DNA of 64,000 nt, taken from the NCBI GenBank assembly GCA_017999435.1, contig JAGNLV010000001.1, forward strand, positions 280,501-344,500, given 5' to 3'. Under the pieces are notes generated by a model. That model saw only the letters and a program-made list of their open reading frames with translations, was not told the DNA's origin and searched no databases. The position numbers were made by a program, and so were the translations under genes. Positions 43,200-51,625 of this stretch are shown piece after piece (the first letter of the stretch is position 1; each line of letters starts with the position of its first letter). Source of the DNA: Candidatus Zixiibacteriota bacterium. GTDB taxonomy: Bacteria; Zixibacteria; MSB-5A5; GN15; FEB-12.

Positions 43200-43832
43200 T
43201 TAGAAGGGCAGCGCCTGCTGCACGTACGGGTCGATGGTTCGGGCGAACTGCACCGCCCGCGCCATCGCCTCCCCCTCGTCCCCCGCCACCGGCACCGTGA
43301 CTCGCACGAGCGCCGCGTCCGTCGGGCGCATCGCCAGCGCGTTGCGCAGCAGATCCAGCTTCAGACCGTACTCCCCGCGCACCACCCCCGAGCGCGTCTG
43401 GTACCAATAGAGCATCAGGCTCTGGCGCCCCTCGAACTCGATCAGGAGCCGGTTCACCGTCCGGGCCGGCCCGCCCGGCGCCTCCAGCGCCGCCGCCTCG
43501 TGGCGGACGATCTGCCAGCCCCCGCCCGGCAAACAGTGCCGCGGTGAATGGATCCCCGCGCCGAACCGCTGGGAGGCAAAGTACGCGACAAACAACTCCG
43601 CCATGCTGCCGTCGGCGCCCGCGTATTGCCGGAGCGTCGCCGAGGTCGCGTTGAGCACCTCGTAGGTGGCCGCATCGAACGGCTCCTCCCGCCCCTGGTA
43701 GTCCGCCGCCGCCGCCGGGATCCCCTCGAGGTCGGCCGGTCGGCCGGGAGTCCGCCCGACGAACCGGAAGAAATCCCCGAGCGCGCCGCCCGCCGCCAGC
43801 AGGATCGCCGCGATGATCACCCGGTTGGTCAC
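43200..43832 (-). CDS. EpsI family exosortase-associated protein
   Basis: 210 residues with one N-terminal helix (VIIAAILLAAGGALGDFF) and an extracytoplasmic domain of the EpsI family, with the conserved HSPRHCLPGGGWQ and YWYQTRSGVV. EpsI proteins act with exosortases in exopolysaccharide and sorting systems. The start is a GTG at 43832 in a GTGA overlap with the exosortase stop. Confidence 0.88.
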   Translation of the reverse strand: MTNRVIIAAILLAAGGALGDFFRFVGRTPGRPADLEGIPAAAADYQGREEPFDAATYEVLNATSATLRQYAGADGSMAELFVAYFASQRFGAGIHSPRHCLPGGGWQIVRHEAAALEAPGGPARTVNRLLIEFEGRQSLMLYWYQTRSGVVRGEYGLKLDLLRNALAMRPTDAALVRVTVPVAGDEGEAMARAVQFARTIDPYVQQALPF

Positions 43833-44683
43833 CGCTGCCACCTCCGCAGCACGACCGCGGCAATCGTGAGCAGCACGAACGCCACCACGAACACCGACAG
43901 CCCGAACAGCGTGTGCAGCGGCTCCGCCGTCGGATCGATCCCCCCCGCGTAGGCGACCGCCGCGGTGACGAACACCCGCACGACATTGCTGACCACCGCG
44001 ATCGGCACGGTCAGCGCAAAGAGCAGCACCTGCGCCCAGAACCGCCGCTGCGACAGGTAGCCGTAGAGCGCCCCCATCGCCATCAGCGAAATCAGCGACC
44101 GCATCCCCGAGCACGCCTCCGCCACCTCGAGCGCCTGTCCCGGCAGCAGAATGACATTTCCCTGCCGCACCACCGTCATCCCCAGGGCGTGCATCGCCGC
44201 CACCGACACCTTGCTCGCCAGAAGCTGCATCGGGAACGTGAGCGAGTAGTAGATCACTCCCGGAATCGGAATCATAAAGAGCAGGATCAGAAACGCAAAC
44301 CAGGTCCGCCGGATCACCTCGGCCCCAAACAGGTAGAGGGTCAGCCCGAACAGCACCGTCACCATGGCCACCGCGACCACGAAGTACTCGACGCCCGCGT
44401 TTCCCAACACGAACAGGAGCATCCCCGCCGCCAGAACCGCCAGCCCGGCCCGGCTCCCCTCGGCGGGCAGTCCCCCGATTTCCTCCCGCTTGCGCCACAC
44501 CACCCAGCCGGCGATCAACGGCACGAGAAAGCCGTGCGAGTAATTGGAATCCTCCCACCAGCGCGTCACCAGATCGATCAGCACCGGGAGAAAGACGAGC
44601 ACGAACAGCAGGCCGATTCCAAGGATCGGCTTCCGCCCGACATATGATCGCACCTGGGTCGCAGTGGTCATTCTTGAGATCAT
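43829..44683 (-). CDS. Exosortase
   Basis: Membrane transpeptidase-like protein of the exosortase (XrtA-type) family, 284 residues with about eight helices. The catalytic Cys lies in EACSGMRSLISL, the Arg in PIAVVSNVVRVFVTA, and the His in EPLHTLFG. In other bacteria exosortases process C-terminal PEP-CTERM signals; I saw no PEP-CTERM protein in the window. The ATG at 44683 (MISRMTT) or 44671 may be the start; neither has a ribosome-binding site. It is fused or coupled to EpsI by the overlap. Confidence 0.9.
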   Translation of the reverse strand: MISRMTTATQVRSYVGRKPILGIGLLFVLVFLPVLIDLVTRWWEDSNYSHGFLVPLIAGWVVWRKREEIGGLPAEGSRAGLAVLAAGMLLFVLGNAGVEYFVVAVAMVTVLFGLTLYLFGAEVIRRTWFAFLILLFMIPIPGVIYYSLTFPMQLLASKVSVAAMHALGMTVVRQGNVILLPGQALEVAEACSGMRSLISLMAMGALYGYLSQRRFWAQVLLFALTVPIAVVSNVVRVFVTAAVAYAGGIDPTAEPLHTLFGLSVFVVAFVLLTIAAVVLRRWQR

Positions 44684-44778
44684 CCGTTTCGCGGCCGGCG
44701 CCTTGGCGCCCCGGCCGGCGGTGCCATGGTAGCCGCTGCCGCTCCCCGCGGCAACATAAAACGCCGCCGCCGCGGGCC

Positions 44779-45804
44779 TCAGCCCCGCCTGATCGCCCGC
44801 CGCAGCGCGAGCAGGCCCCGCACGGCCGGTGCCGGGAGCATGGCCAGGAGCCGGTAGGACAGCGGTGCCTTTCGTACCTGCGCCAGTTGCGCCCGCGCCG
44901 CCGCCGGTTGTCCCTGCGAGAGGTATCCCGCCGCCTTCACCACCCGCTGCTGGTCCAAAAGCGCGCGGTACTCCTCGCCGTGGGTGCGCAGGAACTCCGG
45001 GTCGGCCCCCCAGACTTCCTCCAGCACCACCGCCCGGCTCACCGCCCGCACGAACGCATCGGCATCGGTCAATCGCCCTTCCCGGTGCCCGTTTTGGATC
45101 GCCAGGTCGCAGTCGAGAAATCCCGCCGGCCCCGCCTCTGTCAGGCGCCCGAAACATCCCCAGTCCTCGTACATCCTGATCCCCTCGGTGAAATAGAAGC
45201 CCGCTCCCGCGCGGCTTCTGCGCACCATCATCGTGAACGCCGAAAGGTAGCACGCCCGCATGTGGGCCGCGTACAGGTCCCCCATGTACACCCGTACGTC
45301 CTGCTCCTTCGGCCACTCCGCGAGCTCGGACAGGTTCATGGGCGCCCCGAGCCGCTCCTCCCACGTCCGCGCATCCTGGTGCCACCGGACCATCCCCCGG
45401 TCGATCACCCGTCCGTCGGCATAGCGCAGCTTGAAATCGCCGAAACAGACAACCAGCTCCGGCCGCGCCGCCATCAGCGCGCACTGCATCGAGGCCTTGC
45501 CCGGAAGCCATTCGTCGTCGGAATCGACGAAGGCCACGAGGTCGTGCGCCGCCTCGCGAATGCCGCGGTTTCGGGCCGCTCCCGCTCCCGCGTTGTCCTG
45601 GAAGAGATAGCGGATCGTTCCGTTGGTGCTCCCCCGTTTGGCCCGGATCTCCTCGATGACCGCCGCCGTGCGGTCGACCGAGCCGTCGTCCACGACCACC
45701 ACTTCGTCCTGCGCAGTCAGCTGGTCGAGGACGCTCTCCAGCGCGCGCGGGAGCATGGCCGCCCGATTGTACGTGGGGATGATCACCGACACCGGTTGCC
45801 GCAT
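44779..45804 (-). CDS. Glycosyltransferase family 2
   Basis: 341-residue inverting GT-A transferase. VSVIIPTYNRAAMLPRALESVL starts the fold, VVDDGSVDRT gives the DDGS motif and FVDSDDEWLPGK the DxD metal site, followed by a large C-terminal part with EDWGCFGRLTEAG. GGGAG five bases before the ATG fixes the start. The donor and acceptor are unknown; it belongs to the exopolysaccharide locus. Confidence 0.93.
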   Translation of the reverse strand: MRQPVSVIIPTYNRAAMLPRALESVLDQLTAQDEVVVVDDGSVDRTAAVIEEIRAKRGSTNGTIRYLFQDNAGAGAARNRGIREAAHDLVAFVDSDDEWLPGKASMQCALMAARPELVVCFGDFKLRYADGRVIDRGMVRWHQDARTWEERLGAPMNLSELAEWPKEQDVRVYMGDLYAAHMRACYLSAFTMMVRRSRAGAGFYFTEGIRMYEDWGCFGRLTEAGPAGFLDCDLAIQNGHREGRLTDADAFVRAVSRAVVLEEVWGADPEFLRTHGEEYRALLDQQRVVKAAGYLSQGQPAAARAQLAQVRKAPLSYRLLAMLPAPAVRGLLALRRAIRRG

Positions 45805-45876
45805 ACCTGCTCCCTTCTCCGCCTTCGTCGGGGCGGCCTCTGCCCTCTCACCGGCCCGGGGCCGGTACGCCCGACT

Positions 45877-47058
45877 TCATTGGGGCTCCGGCTTTCCCCG
45901 CAGCGCCCGCAGAAGCGGTTTCACTCCGGGTGTTTCCCGAAGCCGCTGCCGCGCCTGCCGGGGCCACCACCCGCCGACCAGCGAGCGCAGCCGCCGCGGA
46001 TAAAGCCACAGATCCACGTAACGATGCTTCTCGGGCCGCCAGCTGTCAAGCCAGGTGCGGTCCGTCACGAAATTCACCGCGTCCGTCGCCGGATCCGCAA
46101 ACGCGCGCTGGAGCATCTCGCCGATCAGCAGAAATCCCGGCGAGCACGCAGCGTACGCTTCATCGTAGCCGATTTTCCACAGCACGAGCGTCCGCCCGGT
46201 CCGCACCGCCAGGTGCCCGGCGACATAGGTGTCGCCGACCCGAAGGAAGTGCCATTCGAGAGCCCGGCGGGCGTGCAGCCGTGCGCAGAGGCGCCGGTAG
46301 AACTCGGTCAGCGCCGGGTCCGCCCCGATCGCGGAACCCGCCCGCCCCTTCCAGCCCGCCGCTTCCAGCCGCGCAAAGCGCTCGAGGTACTCCGGGTGCG
46401 CCTGCGCACCGCTCAAAAACTCCGCCTCGACCGTCCCCAGCTTCGCCAGCTTCCGTCCGTACTGCCGATAGTGCTTGCGGAAGTGCCCCGAGGACGACTC
46501 GAAGAACTCGTCCCAGGTACCCTGCGTCTCCCGCACCGTCGCCAGCCCGGCCGGGATCTGCGCCGCCCGCGCCCGAGCGGGCGCGCCCGCCGCCGCCGCC
46601 GCAATCAGGGGCGACGTCCCCTCGACCCCCGGCATCTCCAGGCCGAACCACCCGGGGACTGCTTCCTCGAGTGCGCGGTAGAACGCCTCGGCCGCCTCGG
46701 CCTCCCGTCCCGGCGCCACCACCGCATCCACCGAGCGCGTGTGCGCATCTCCCGGCGGCCGGAGCGCCGTCACCGTCTTCCCCAGAACCGAGAGCCGCCG
46801 CTCCTCCAGAGGGAGGACGCCGGCGAGCTGTTGGCCGGCAAAGGCCGCCAGGCACAGCCAGGGGCGCGCCGCCGGCTGGCGCAGTTCCAGATGGGCCGAC
46901 ACCCACGCATAGGACAGCATGGGCAGCCGCCCCGCCGCGCCGAGCGCGAGCTCATCCCAGGCCTCCCCGATCGCCGCCAGTTCCGCCGGGTCGCGGTAAA
47001 CCCGCACTTCCAGGTGCGGCGCCGCCGGCCGCCGCGACACCAATACTTCGTTCGTCAT
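45877..47058 (-). CDS. FemAB/BioF2-like acyltransferase (paralogue 1)
   Basis: 393-residue member of the GNAT-type BioF2 acetyltransferase group found in exopolysaccharide and exosortase loci. The shared core includes SGHFRKHYRQYGRKLAKLG, ERFARLEAAGWKGRAGSAIG, LEWHFLRVGDTYVAGHLAV and KIGYDEAYAACSPGFLL. Such proteins probably transfer an acyl or aminoacyl group to a glycan or lipid-linked sugar. It is closely related to the next gene, a tandem duplicate. ATG at 47058; a -10 box lies nine bases before it. Confidence 0.85.
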   Translation of the reverse strand: MTNEVLVSRRPAAPHLEVRVYRDPAELAAIGEAWDELALGAAGRLPMLSYAWVSAHLELRQPAARPWLCLAAFAGQQLAGVLPLEERRLSVLGKTVTALRPPGDAHTRSVDAVVAPGREAEAAEAFYRALEEAVPGWFGLEMPGVEGTSPLIAAAAAGAPARARAAQIPAGLATVRETQGTWDEFFESSSGHFRKHYRQYGRKLAKLGTVEAEFLSGAQAHPEYLERFARLEAAGWKGRAGSAIGADPALTEFYRRLCARLHARRALEWHFLRVGDTYVAGHLAVRTGRTLVLWKIGYDEAYAACSPGFLLIGEMLQRAFADPATDAVNFVTDRTWLDSWRPEKHRYVDLWLYPRRLRSLVGGWWPRQARQRLRETPGVKPLLRALRGKPEPQ

Positions 47059-47067
47059 AGTGGTTCG

Positions 47068-47073
47068 AATATA
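47068..47073 (-). promoter_or_regulatory. Possible near-leaderless -10 of FemAB paralogue 1
   Basis: TATATT (47073-47068) is nine bases before the ATG. The -35 region (TTTCTC at 17-bp spacing) is poor. Confidence 0.35.
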
Positions 47074-47208
47074 ACCGGCCCGGTGCTCCCGAGAAACGAC
47101 AAATTGGACGTACTATATCTATTTTACGGTCGCCGGTCGATCGTCGCCGGCGCCCCGCCTTGTTTCGGTTATCGGCTTTCAGGCGCGCCTTCCCCACCCC
47201 CGCTCCCG

Positions 47209-48396
47209 CTAGTCCGCTCCGGGCCCCGTCCGCCGCGACCGCCACCACCCGACCGCCCGGCGCAGCGGTCGCACCCGCCGCAGCGCGAGGCGCACCCGGT
47301 GCGGCCACGCTCCCGCGACCAGCGACCGCACCCGCCGCGGGTACATCCGCACCTGGATGTAAGGCCGTTTTTCCGGATGCCAGGCGTCGTGCCACGCCCG
47401 GTCGGTCACTAGATTGACCTCCGCCGTCGCCGCGTCGGCGAACGCGCGCTCCAGCGCGCGCTCCATCAGCACCACCCCCGGCGAGTACGCGGCGAAAGCT
47501 TCATCGTAGCCGATCTTCTGAATCACGAGCGCCTTCCCTGTCCGAATCGCGAAATGTCCCGCCAGATCGTGGCCCCCCGCCCTCAGAAAATGCCACTCCA
47601 GCGCGCCGCGCTCCGCCAGCCGCCGGCACAGCGCGCGGTAGAACGCGGTCAGGTTCTCCCGGGAGGAGATTGCCGTTCCCCGTTTCCCTTTCCATCCGGC
47701 CGCCTCTATGCGCGCGAACCGCCGCAGCAACTCCGGATCGGCCTGCGGCCCGGCCAGGAATTCCGTCCGCACCTCCCCGATCTCCGCCAGCCGGCGATGC
47801 TCCTTGCGGAGGTGTTTGCGGAAATTCCGCCCCAGCCCTGCCAAGTATTCGTCCCAGTCCCCGGTGCACTTCACCACCGAGGCATAGTTGCTCCCCTCGC
47901 ACAGCAGCGTCGTCCGGGTCAACGCCCGCGCCGCCTCTCCGGCCAGCGGCGCACCCTCCTCGAGGTGGTCGAAATTCAGTCCGAACCACGCCGGCGCGGC
48001 GTCATCGAGCGCCGCCCGCAGCGCGGTGAGCACCGCCCGCTCCCTTCCCGGCCGGACCACCGCTTCCACCGACTGCATGTGCGAATCCCAGGGCTGCCGC
48101 AGCATCGGCAGGCGCCTCCCCAGGATCCGAATTTCTTCGACTTCGATCGGCCACACTCCCTCCAAACGGTGTCCCGCGAACGCCGCCAGGCACATCCAGC
48201 GGCGGGCGGCCGGATGCCGCTCCGCCAGATACGAGGCCACCCAGGCGTGCGAACTCATAGGCAGGCGCCCGGTGTCGGCGAACACGAGGCGGTCCCAGGC
48301 GGCCGCCAGCGGTTCTAGCTCCTCGATCCGCCGGTACACCGCGACCCGCACGCCCGGCGTCCCGGCCGGTGCAGCCGGGTCTGTTGTTTCCTTCAT
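47209..48396 (-). CDS. FemAB/BioF2-like acyltransferase (paralogue 2)
   Basis: 395-residue homologue of the preceding gene, with the same blocks in the same order: LGRNFRKHLRKEHRRLAEIG, RRFARIEAAGWKGKRGTAI, LEWHFLRAGGHDLAGHFAI and KIGYDEAFAAYSPGVVL. The two are clearly related over their whole length; many aligned positions are identical in the blocks above. The ATG at 48396 (MKETTDPAAP) has GGGAAGGG upstream; the longer open frame is not supported. Confidence 0.85.
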   Translation of the reverse strand: MKETTDPAAPAGTPGVRVAVYRRIEELEPLAAAWDRLVFADTGRLPMSSHAWVASYLAERHPAARRWMCLAAFAGHRLEGVWPIEVEEIRILGRRLPMLRQPWDSHMQSVEAVVRPGRERAVLTALRAALDDAAPAWFGLNFDHLEEGAPLAGEAARALTRTTLLCEGSNYASVVKCTGDWDEYLAGLGRNFRKHLRKEHRRLAEIGEVRTEFLAGPQADPELLRRFARIEAAGWKGKRGTAISSRENLTAFYRALCRRLAERGALEWHFLRAGGHDLAGHFAIRTGKALVIQKIGYDEAFAAYSPGVVLMERALERAFADAATAEVNLVTDRAWHDAWHPEKRPYIQVRMYPRRVRSLVAGAWPHRVRLALRRVRPLRRAVGWWRSRRTGPGAD

Positions 48397-48576
48397 GACC
48401 CGCCCTTCCCTCGGTCGCGGCCGGGTCGGCCCGGCCGGAAGCGGTGTGCGGCGCCCGCCGCTGCTCCGCCGCCCGATTCGCTCCGCGTTTCTCTGCTTGC
48501 CCTGAGTTTCCAATCCGCATTAGTTGCGGCCGGAGGACCGAATGCCCGGTCCGCCGCTAACGCACGCGCTGTGTGA

Positions 48577-49695
48577 ATGACTATGCGCCTGGAGATCATC
48601 ACTTCGCTCGCTGCCTTCCGGGACCTGAACGGCCCGTGGAACGACCTGCTTCGCGGCCACCCGCTCGACCATGCCTTCATGCGCCACGAGTGGTTCGCCT
48701 GCTGGCTGGCGCACTTTAGCGGCTCGTCGGCTCTCTGCTGCGCCGTCGCCCGCGACCGCGACCGCCTCGTCGCCGCCGCCCCGATGCTGGTTTCGCGCGA
48801 ACGCATCAAGGGCCTTTCCGCCCGCGTCCTCGGCTTCGCCGCCTCCACGATCACCCCGCGCTGCAACGTCATCCTTGCTCCCGACTGCGCCGCCGAAGAG
48901 TTCTTCGCTTTTCTCCTGGCTATCCCCGGCGTCGATCTCGTCGTTGCCCGCGGGCTGGATCGCGAGGCCGCCGCCACCGCCGCTTTCACCGGGTTTCTCA
49001 GCCAAACCGGGCGCGCCGCCGTGAGCGAACCCGGACGCCTCTCCCCGTTCATCACCACCGGCGGCGCGTGGGGGGACTACTTCCGGTCTCTGCCCAAATC
49101 TTTCCGCCAGAACCTCCGTACGGGCGCCAACAAACTCGGCCGCGCGGGCGACGTCAGTATAAAGAAAGTCGACACGTACGTCGAATTCAAGCATCTCCTT
49201 CCTGAACTTGTCAACGTCTCCGCCCGCAGCTGGAAAGCCGCCGAGGGCACCGATCTCGGTTCGCTGCCGCAGGTGGTGGCTTTTCTCGATGACTTCAGCC
49301 GCCTGGGCGAACCGGCCGGGTTGTGGGAGCTCTGGGTGCTTTTTCTCGATGGCCGCCCCATTGCCTTCGACTACTACCTCTGCGGCCCGCAGCGCCTCTC
49401 GCTGATTCGCACCGATTTCGACCTCGCCTTCAAGGATCTGAGCCCCGGCCACAATCTCCAGCAGGCGGTGCTGCAGGACTTGTTTGCCCGCCCGGGGGTA
49501 TGGGAGCACGACATGGGCGGCCAGGCGTACGGGTACAAGCTCCGGTGGACCGACAAGTTGCGCCCGCACATAGACTTATGGACCGCCGGCTCCCGCCGCT
49601 GGGGTCGCGTGCTGATGTTCGGTAAAAGCCGCTTCCTCCCCCTCATACGCCGCCCTTCCCGCCGCTCGGAGAGCGAGACCGGGGAGACCGCTTGA
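48577..49695 (+). CDS. FemAB/BioF2-like acyltransferase (divergent member)
   Basis: 372-residue protein of the same superfamily but on the other strand and less similar. The core is LPKSFRQNLRTGANKLGRAG, then ARSWKAAEGTDLGS, FLDGRPIAFDYYLCGPQ and SPGHNLQQAVLQDLF, the usual acyltransferase end. It faces the two tandem paralogues across a 180-base divergent region. Its ATG at 48577 has no clear ribosome-binding site. Confidence 0.83.
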   Translation: MTMRLEIITSLAAFRDLNGPWNDLLRGHPLDHAFMRHEWFACWLAHFSGSSALCCAVARDRDRLVAAAPMLVSRERIKGLSARVLGFAASTITPRCNVILAPDCAAEEFFAFLLAIPGVDLVVARGLDREAAATAAFTGFLSQTGRAAVSEPGRLSPFITTGGAWGDYFRSLPKSFRQNLRTGANKLGRAGDVSIKKVDTYVEFKHLLPELVNVSARSWKAAEGTDLGSLPQVVAFLDDFSRLGEPAGLWELWVLFLDGRPIAFDYYLCGPQRLSLIRTDFDLAFKDLSPGHNLQQAVLQDLFARPGVWEHDMGGQAYGYKLRWTDKLRPHIDLWTAGSRRWGRVLMFGKSRFLPLIRRPSRRSESETGETA

Positions 49696-49702
49696 GGTAA
49701 GG

Positions 49703-49859
49703 TTGCCCGCCTGTTCCGCCGACATTATGTCCAAAAGGAACAACCGGAGGGGGCGCGGCGTTACGCCCGTACCTTGTTGCGGGTACGGTGCTTGCGAAAC
49801 GTAACCGGTCCTCCTCCACTTTACGGTTGCCTCGTCGCCCCGTTCGACATTATATGTCG
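49703..49859 (+). promoter_or_regulatory. Two similar promoter/palindrome modules upstream of 49903
   Basis: TTGCCC (49703) with TATGTC (49726) and TTGCCT (49827) with TATATG (49851), at 17- and 18-bp spacing, each have a palindrome over the -10: GACATTATGTC (49721-49731) and CGACATTATATGTCG (49845-49859). A 7-bp stem CCGTACC / GGTACGG lies between (49767-49788). The second pair sits about 40 bases before the next gene. Confidence 0.4.
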
Positions 49860-49902
49860 GCAGGCTCGGCGAGTGCGGCCTGACCTCACAAGGAATGCTC
49901 AG

Positions 49903-50997
49903 ATGCGGAAAAGATTGATTCTCCTCACACTGGCCGTCCTCCTTACCGCGGGGACGCTCGCGGCGCGCACCCAGCGCGTCTCGGTCATCTTTATCCACTA
50001 CTCCACCGGCACCATCATTGTCGAGGGCTACTGCTGGGGCAACCAGTGGAACCGCAACATCACCGAGGCGCTCGACACCACCGTTGTCTCCTACGGCATC
50101 GACACTGCCCGCATCGTCTTCCACAGCTACCGCCTCAACAACGATGCCGGCTTCAGCGCGCTGAGCGACACCTGCCACGGCAGCGGCGAGAACGGCTGCG
50201 CCTTCAACCGCTTCTCCAACTTCTCCTACGATCTCGTCACCAGCTCCTACAACCGCATGCGCATCTGGAACAGCGACGGCGGCTTCACGAGCGGCTCCTA
50301 CGCCGGCCTCCTCAAGCACTTCTTCGACGTTCCCAACAAGGAGCAGCAGACCTTCTGGAAGCTCTTCAAGACCCACAAGACTCCCTCGCAGTTCCCCGAC
50401 TCGGTGGCCGAGGAGGACGGCTACGACCTGGTCATCATCAAGAACCCCTATGCCTGCTGGGCGTACATGACGCCGGCACAGGCCGACAGCATTCGCGTGC
50501 TCTATCGCGCCGTCCGCGACTCCATCGCCCACCACCCCGAGATCAACGTCGCCCTGGCGTTCGGCACGCCACTGCGACTCGGCACGCAGGTGTTTGACTC
50601 CGCCCAGGCCAAAATCACGTATGACCTCGCCACCTGGTTCGTCAGCGACTCCTTCTTCACCCACACCAATGACGGTCCCTACCGGAACCTCTGGAAAGTC
50701 GACACCTACCGCCCCTACTGCGAGATGAGTCCCGACAGCGTCAACCGCTACTGCTTGAAGAACGCGTACTATGGGGACGGCGATTCGCACCCGAACCCGC
50801 AGGCGGGGGCCACGCTCGGCCAGGACATCCTCATCGACTTCCTCCGCACCGCCGTCCGCGACATCCTCATCCAGCGCAGCGGCGCGGGCGGGGTCACGCG
50901 CGCCGATATCGACCGCAAAATCCGCGACTTCCAGCAGGGTCTCGCCAGCGAGGAAGACGTGCTCACCCTCATCCGGCAGTATAACAGCGCCCGCTGA
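49903..50997 (+). CDS. Secreted SGNH-like protein of unknown function
   Basis: 364 residues with a signal peptide (LILLTLAVLLTAGTLA). The mature protein starts VSVIFIHYSTGTIIVEGY, similar to hypothetical proteins with an F-I-H-H-S-T/G block, and ends with a catalytic-type DGDSHPNPQAG segment, suggesting an SGNH/GDSL-like hydrolase. The last 35 residues (ADIDRKIRDFQQGLASEED) form a separate helical end. AAGGA eight bases before the ATG fixes the start. It begins the EPS gene run and may act on the polymer. Confidence 0.7.
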   Translation: MRKRLILLTLAVLLTAGTLAARTQRVSVIFIHYSTGTIIVEGYCWGNQWNRNITEALDTTVVSYGIDTARIVFHSYRLNNDAGFSALSDTCHGSGENGCAFNRFSNFSYDLVTSSYNRMRIWNSDGGFTSGSYAGLLKHFFDVPNKEQQTFWKLFKTHKTPSQFPDSVAEEDGYDLVIIKNPYACWAYMTPAQADSIRVLYRAVRDSIAHHPEINVALAFGTPLRLGTQVFDSAQAKITYDLATWFVSDSFFTHTNDGPYRNLWKVDTYRPYCEMSPDSVNRYCLKNAYYGDGDSHPNPQAGATLGQDILIDFLRTAVRDILIQRSGAGGVTRADIDRKIRDFQQGLASEEDVLTLIRQYNSAR

Positions 50998-51022
50998 GGG
51001 CGCAGGAGTTCCGGGAACCGCC

Positions 51023-51604
51023 GTGTACAATCTCCTCCGTCGCCTGGTGTTCGCCGCCGCGCTCGTCGCGACCGCGCCCCTCATTTTCATCACCTGGCTG
51101 GAGGGCGTCGTCACCTCGCGGCGGAGCGAGAAGCTCTACGGCTCGTGCAAAGAGCTGCTCGCCTCGGTCCCCACCTTCTTCGGCGAGTACTTCCGCGGCG
51201 CATTCTACTGGGCGGTCTGCGCCCACGTCGAGACCGGCGTCGTGTTCCTCTACGGGAGCATGGTCGCCCACCGCGACACGACGGTGCGTAGGGGCGCGAT
51301 CATCGGCTGCCACTCGATCGTCGGCTACGCCGACATCGGACCCGACGTCATGCTCGCCGCCCGCGTCTCGATCCTCTCGGGCAAGTACCAGCACGGCCGA
51401 CCCGGCGAACTCCGCGGCGCCGGCGTCGAGGGCAGCTACAGCCGGGTCACGATCGGCGAGCGTTCCTGGATCGGCGAGGGCGCCCTCGTCCTCGCCAACG
51501 TCGGCAAAAACTGCACCGTCGGCGCCGGCAGCGTCATCTACAAGGACGTTCCCGACGACGCCACCGTCCTGGGCAACCCGGCCCGGAAGGTCAACCTGGA
51601 ATAA
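51023..51604 (+). CDS. Hexapeptide-repeat O-acetyltransferase
   Basis: 193-residue left-handed beta-helix acyltransferase. After one N-terminal hydrophobic segment (LVFAAALVATAPLIFITWL) come the repeats VRRGAIIGCHSIVGYADIGPDVML, IGERSWIGEGALVLANVGKN and VIYKDVPDDATVLGNPARKV, the usual C-terminal signature. The start is a GTG at 51023 with a weak site. It would add acetyl groups to the growing polysaccharide. The catalytic His is likely the H in GCHSIVG. Confidence 0.87.
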   Translation: MYNLLRRLVFAAALVATAPLIFITWLEGVVTSRRSEKLYGSCKELLASVPTFFGEYFRGAFYWAVCAHVETGVVFLYGSMVAHRDTTVRRGAIIGCHSIVGYADIGPDVMLAARVSILSGKYQHGRPGELRGAGVEGSYSRVTIGERSWIGEGALVLANVGKNCTVGAGSVIYKDVPDDATVLGNPARKVNLE

Positions 51605-51625
51605 TCTGACGGAGGCTACCATACT

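Noticed and set aside
47059-47075. tRNA T-loop-like GGTTCGAAT
   Set aside because: No acceptor or anticodon stems can be built around it; it is the upstream region of a protein gene.
44644-47412. 922-codon plus-strand open frame
   Set aside because: Antisense to the GT2 and FemAB genes; arginine/proline-rich, low complexity, no domain or start signal, typical of GC-rich shadow frames.
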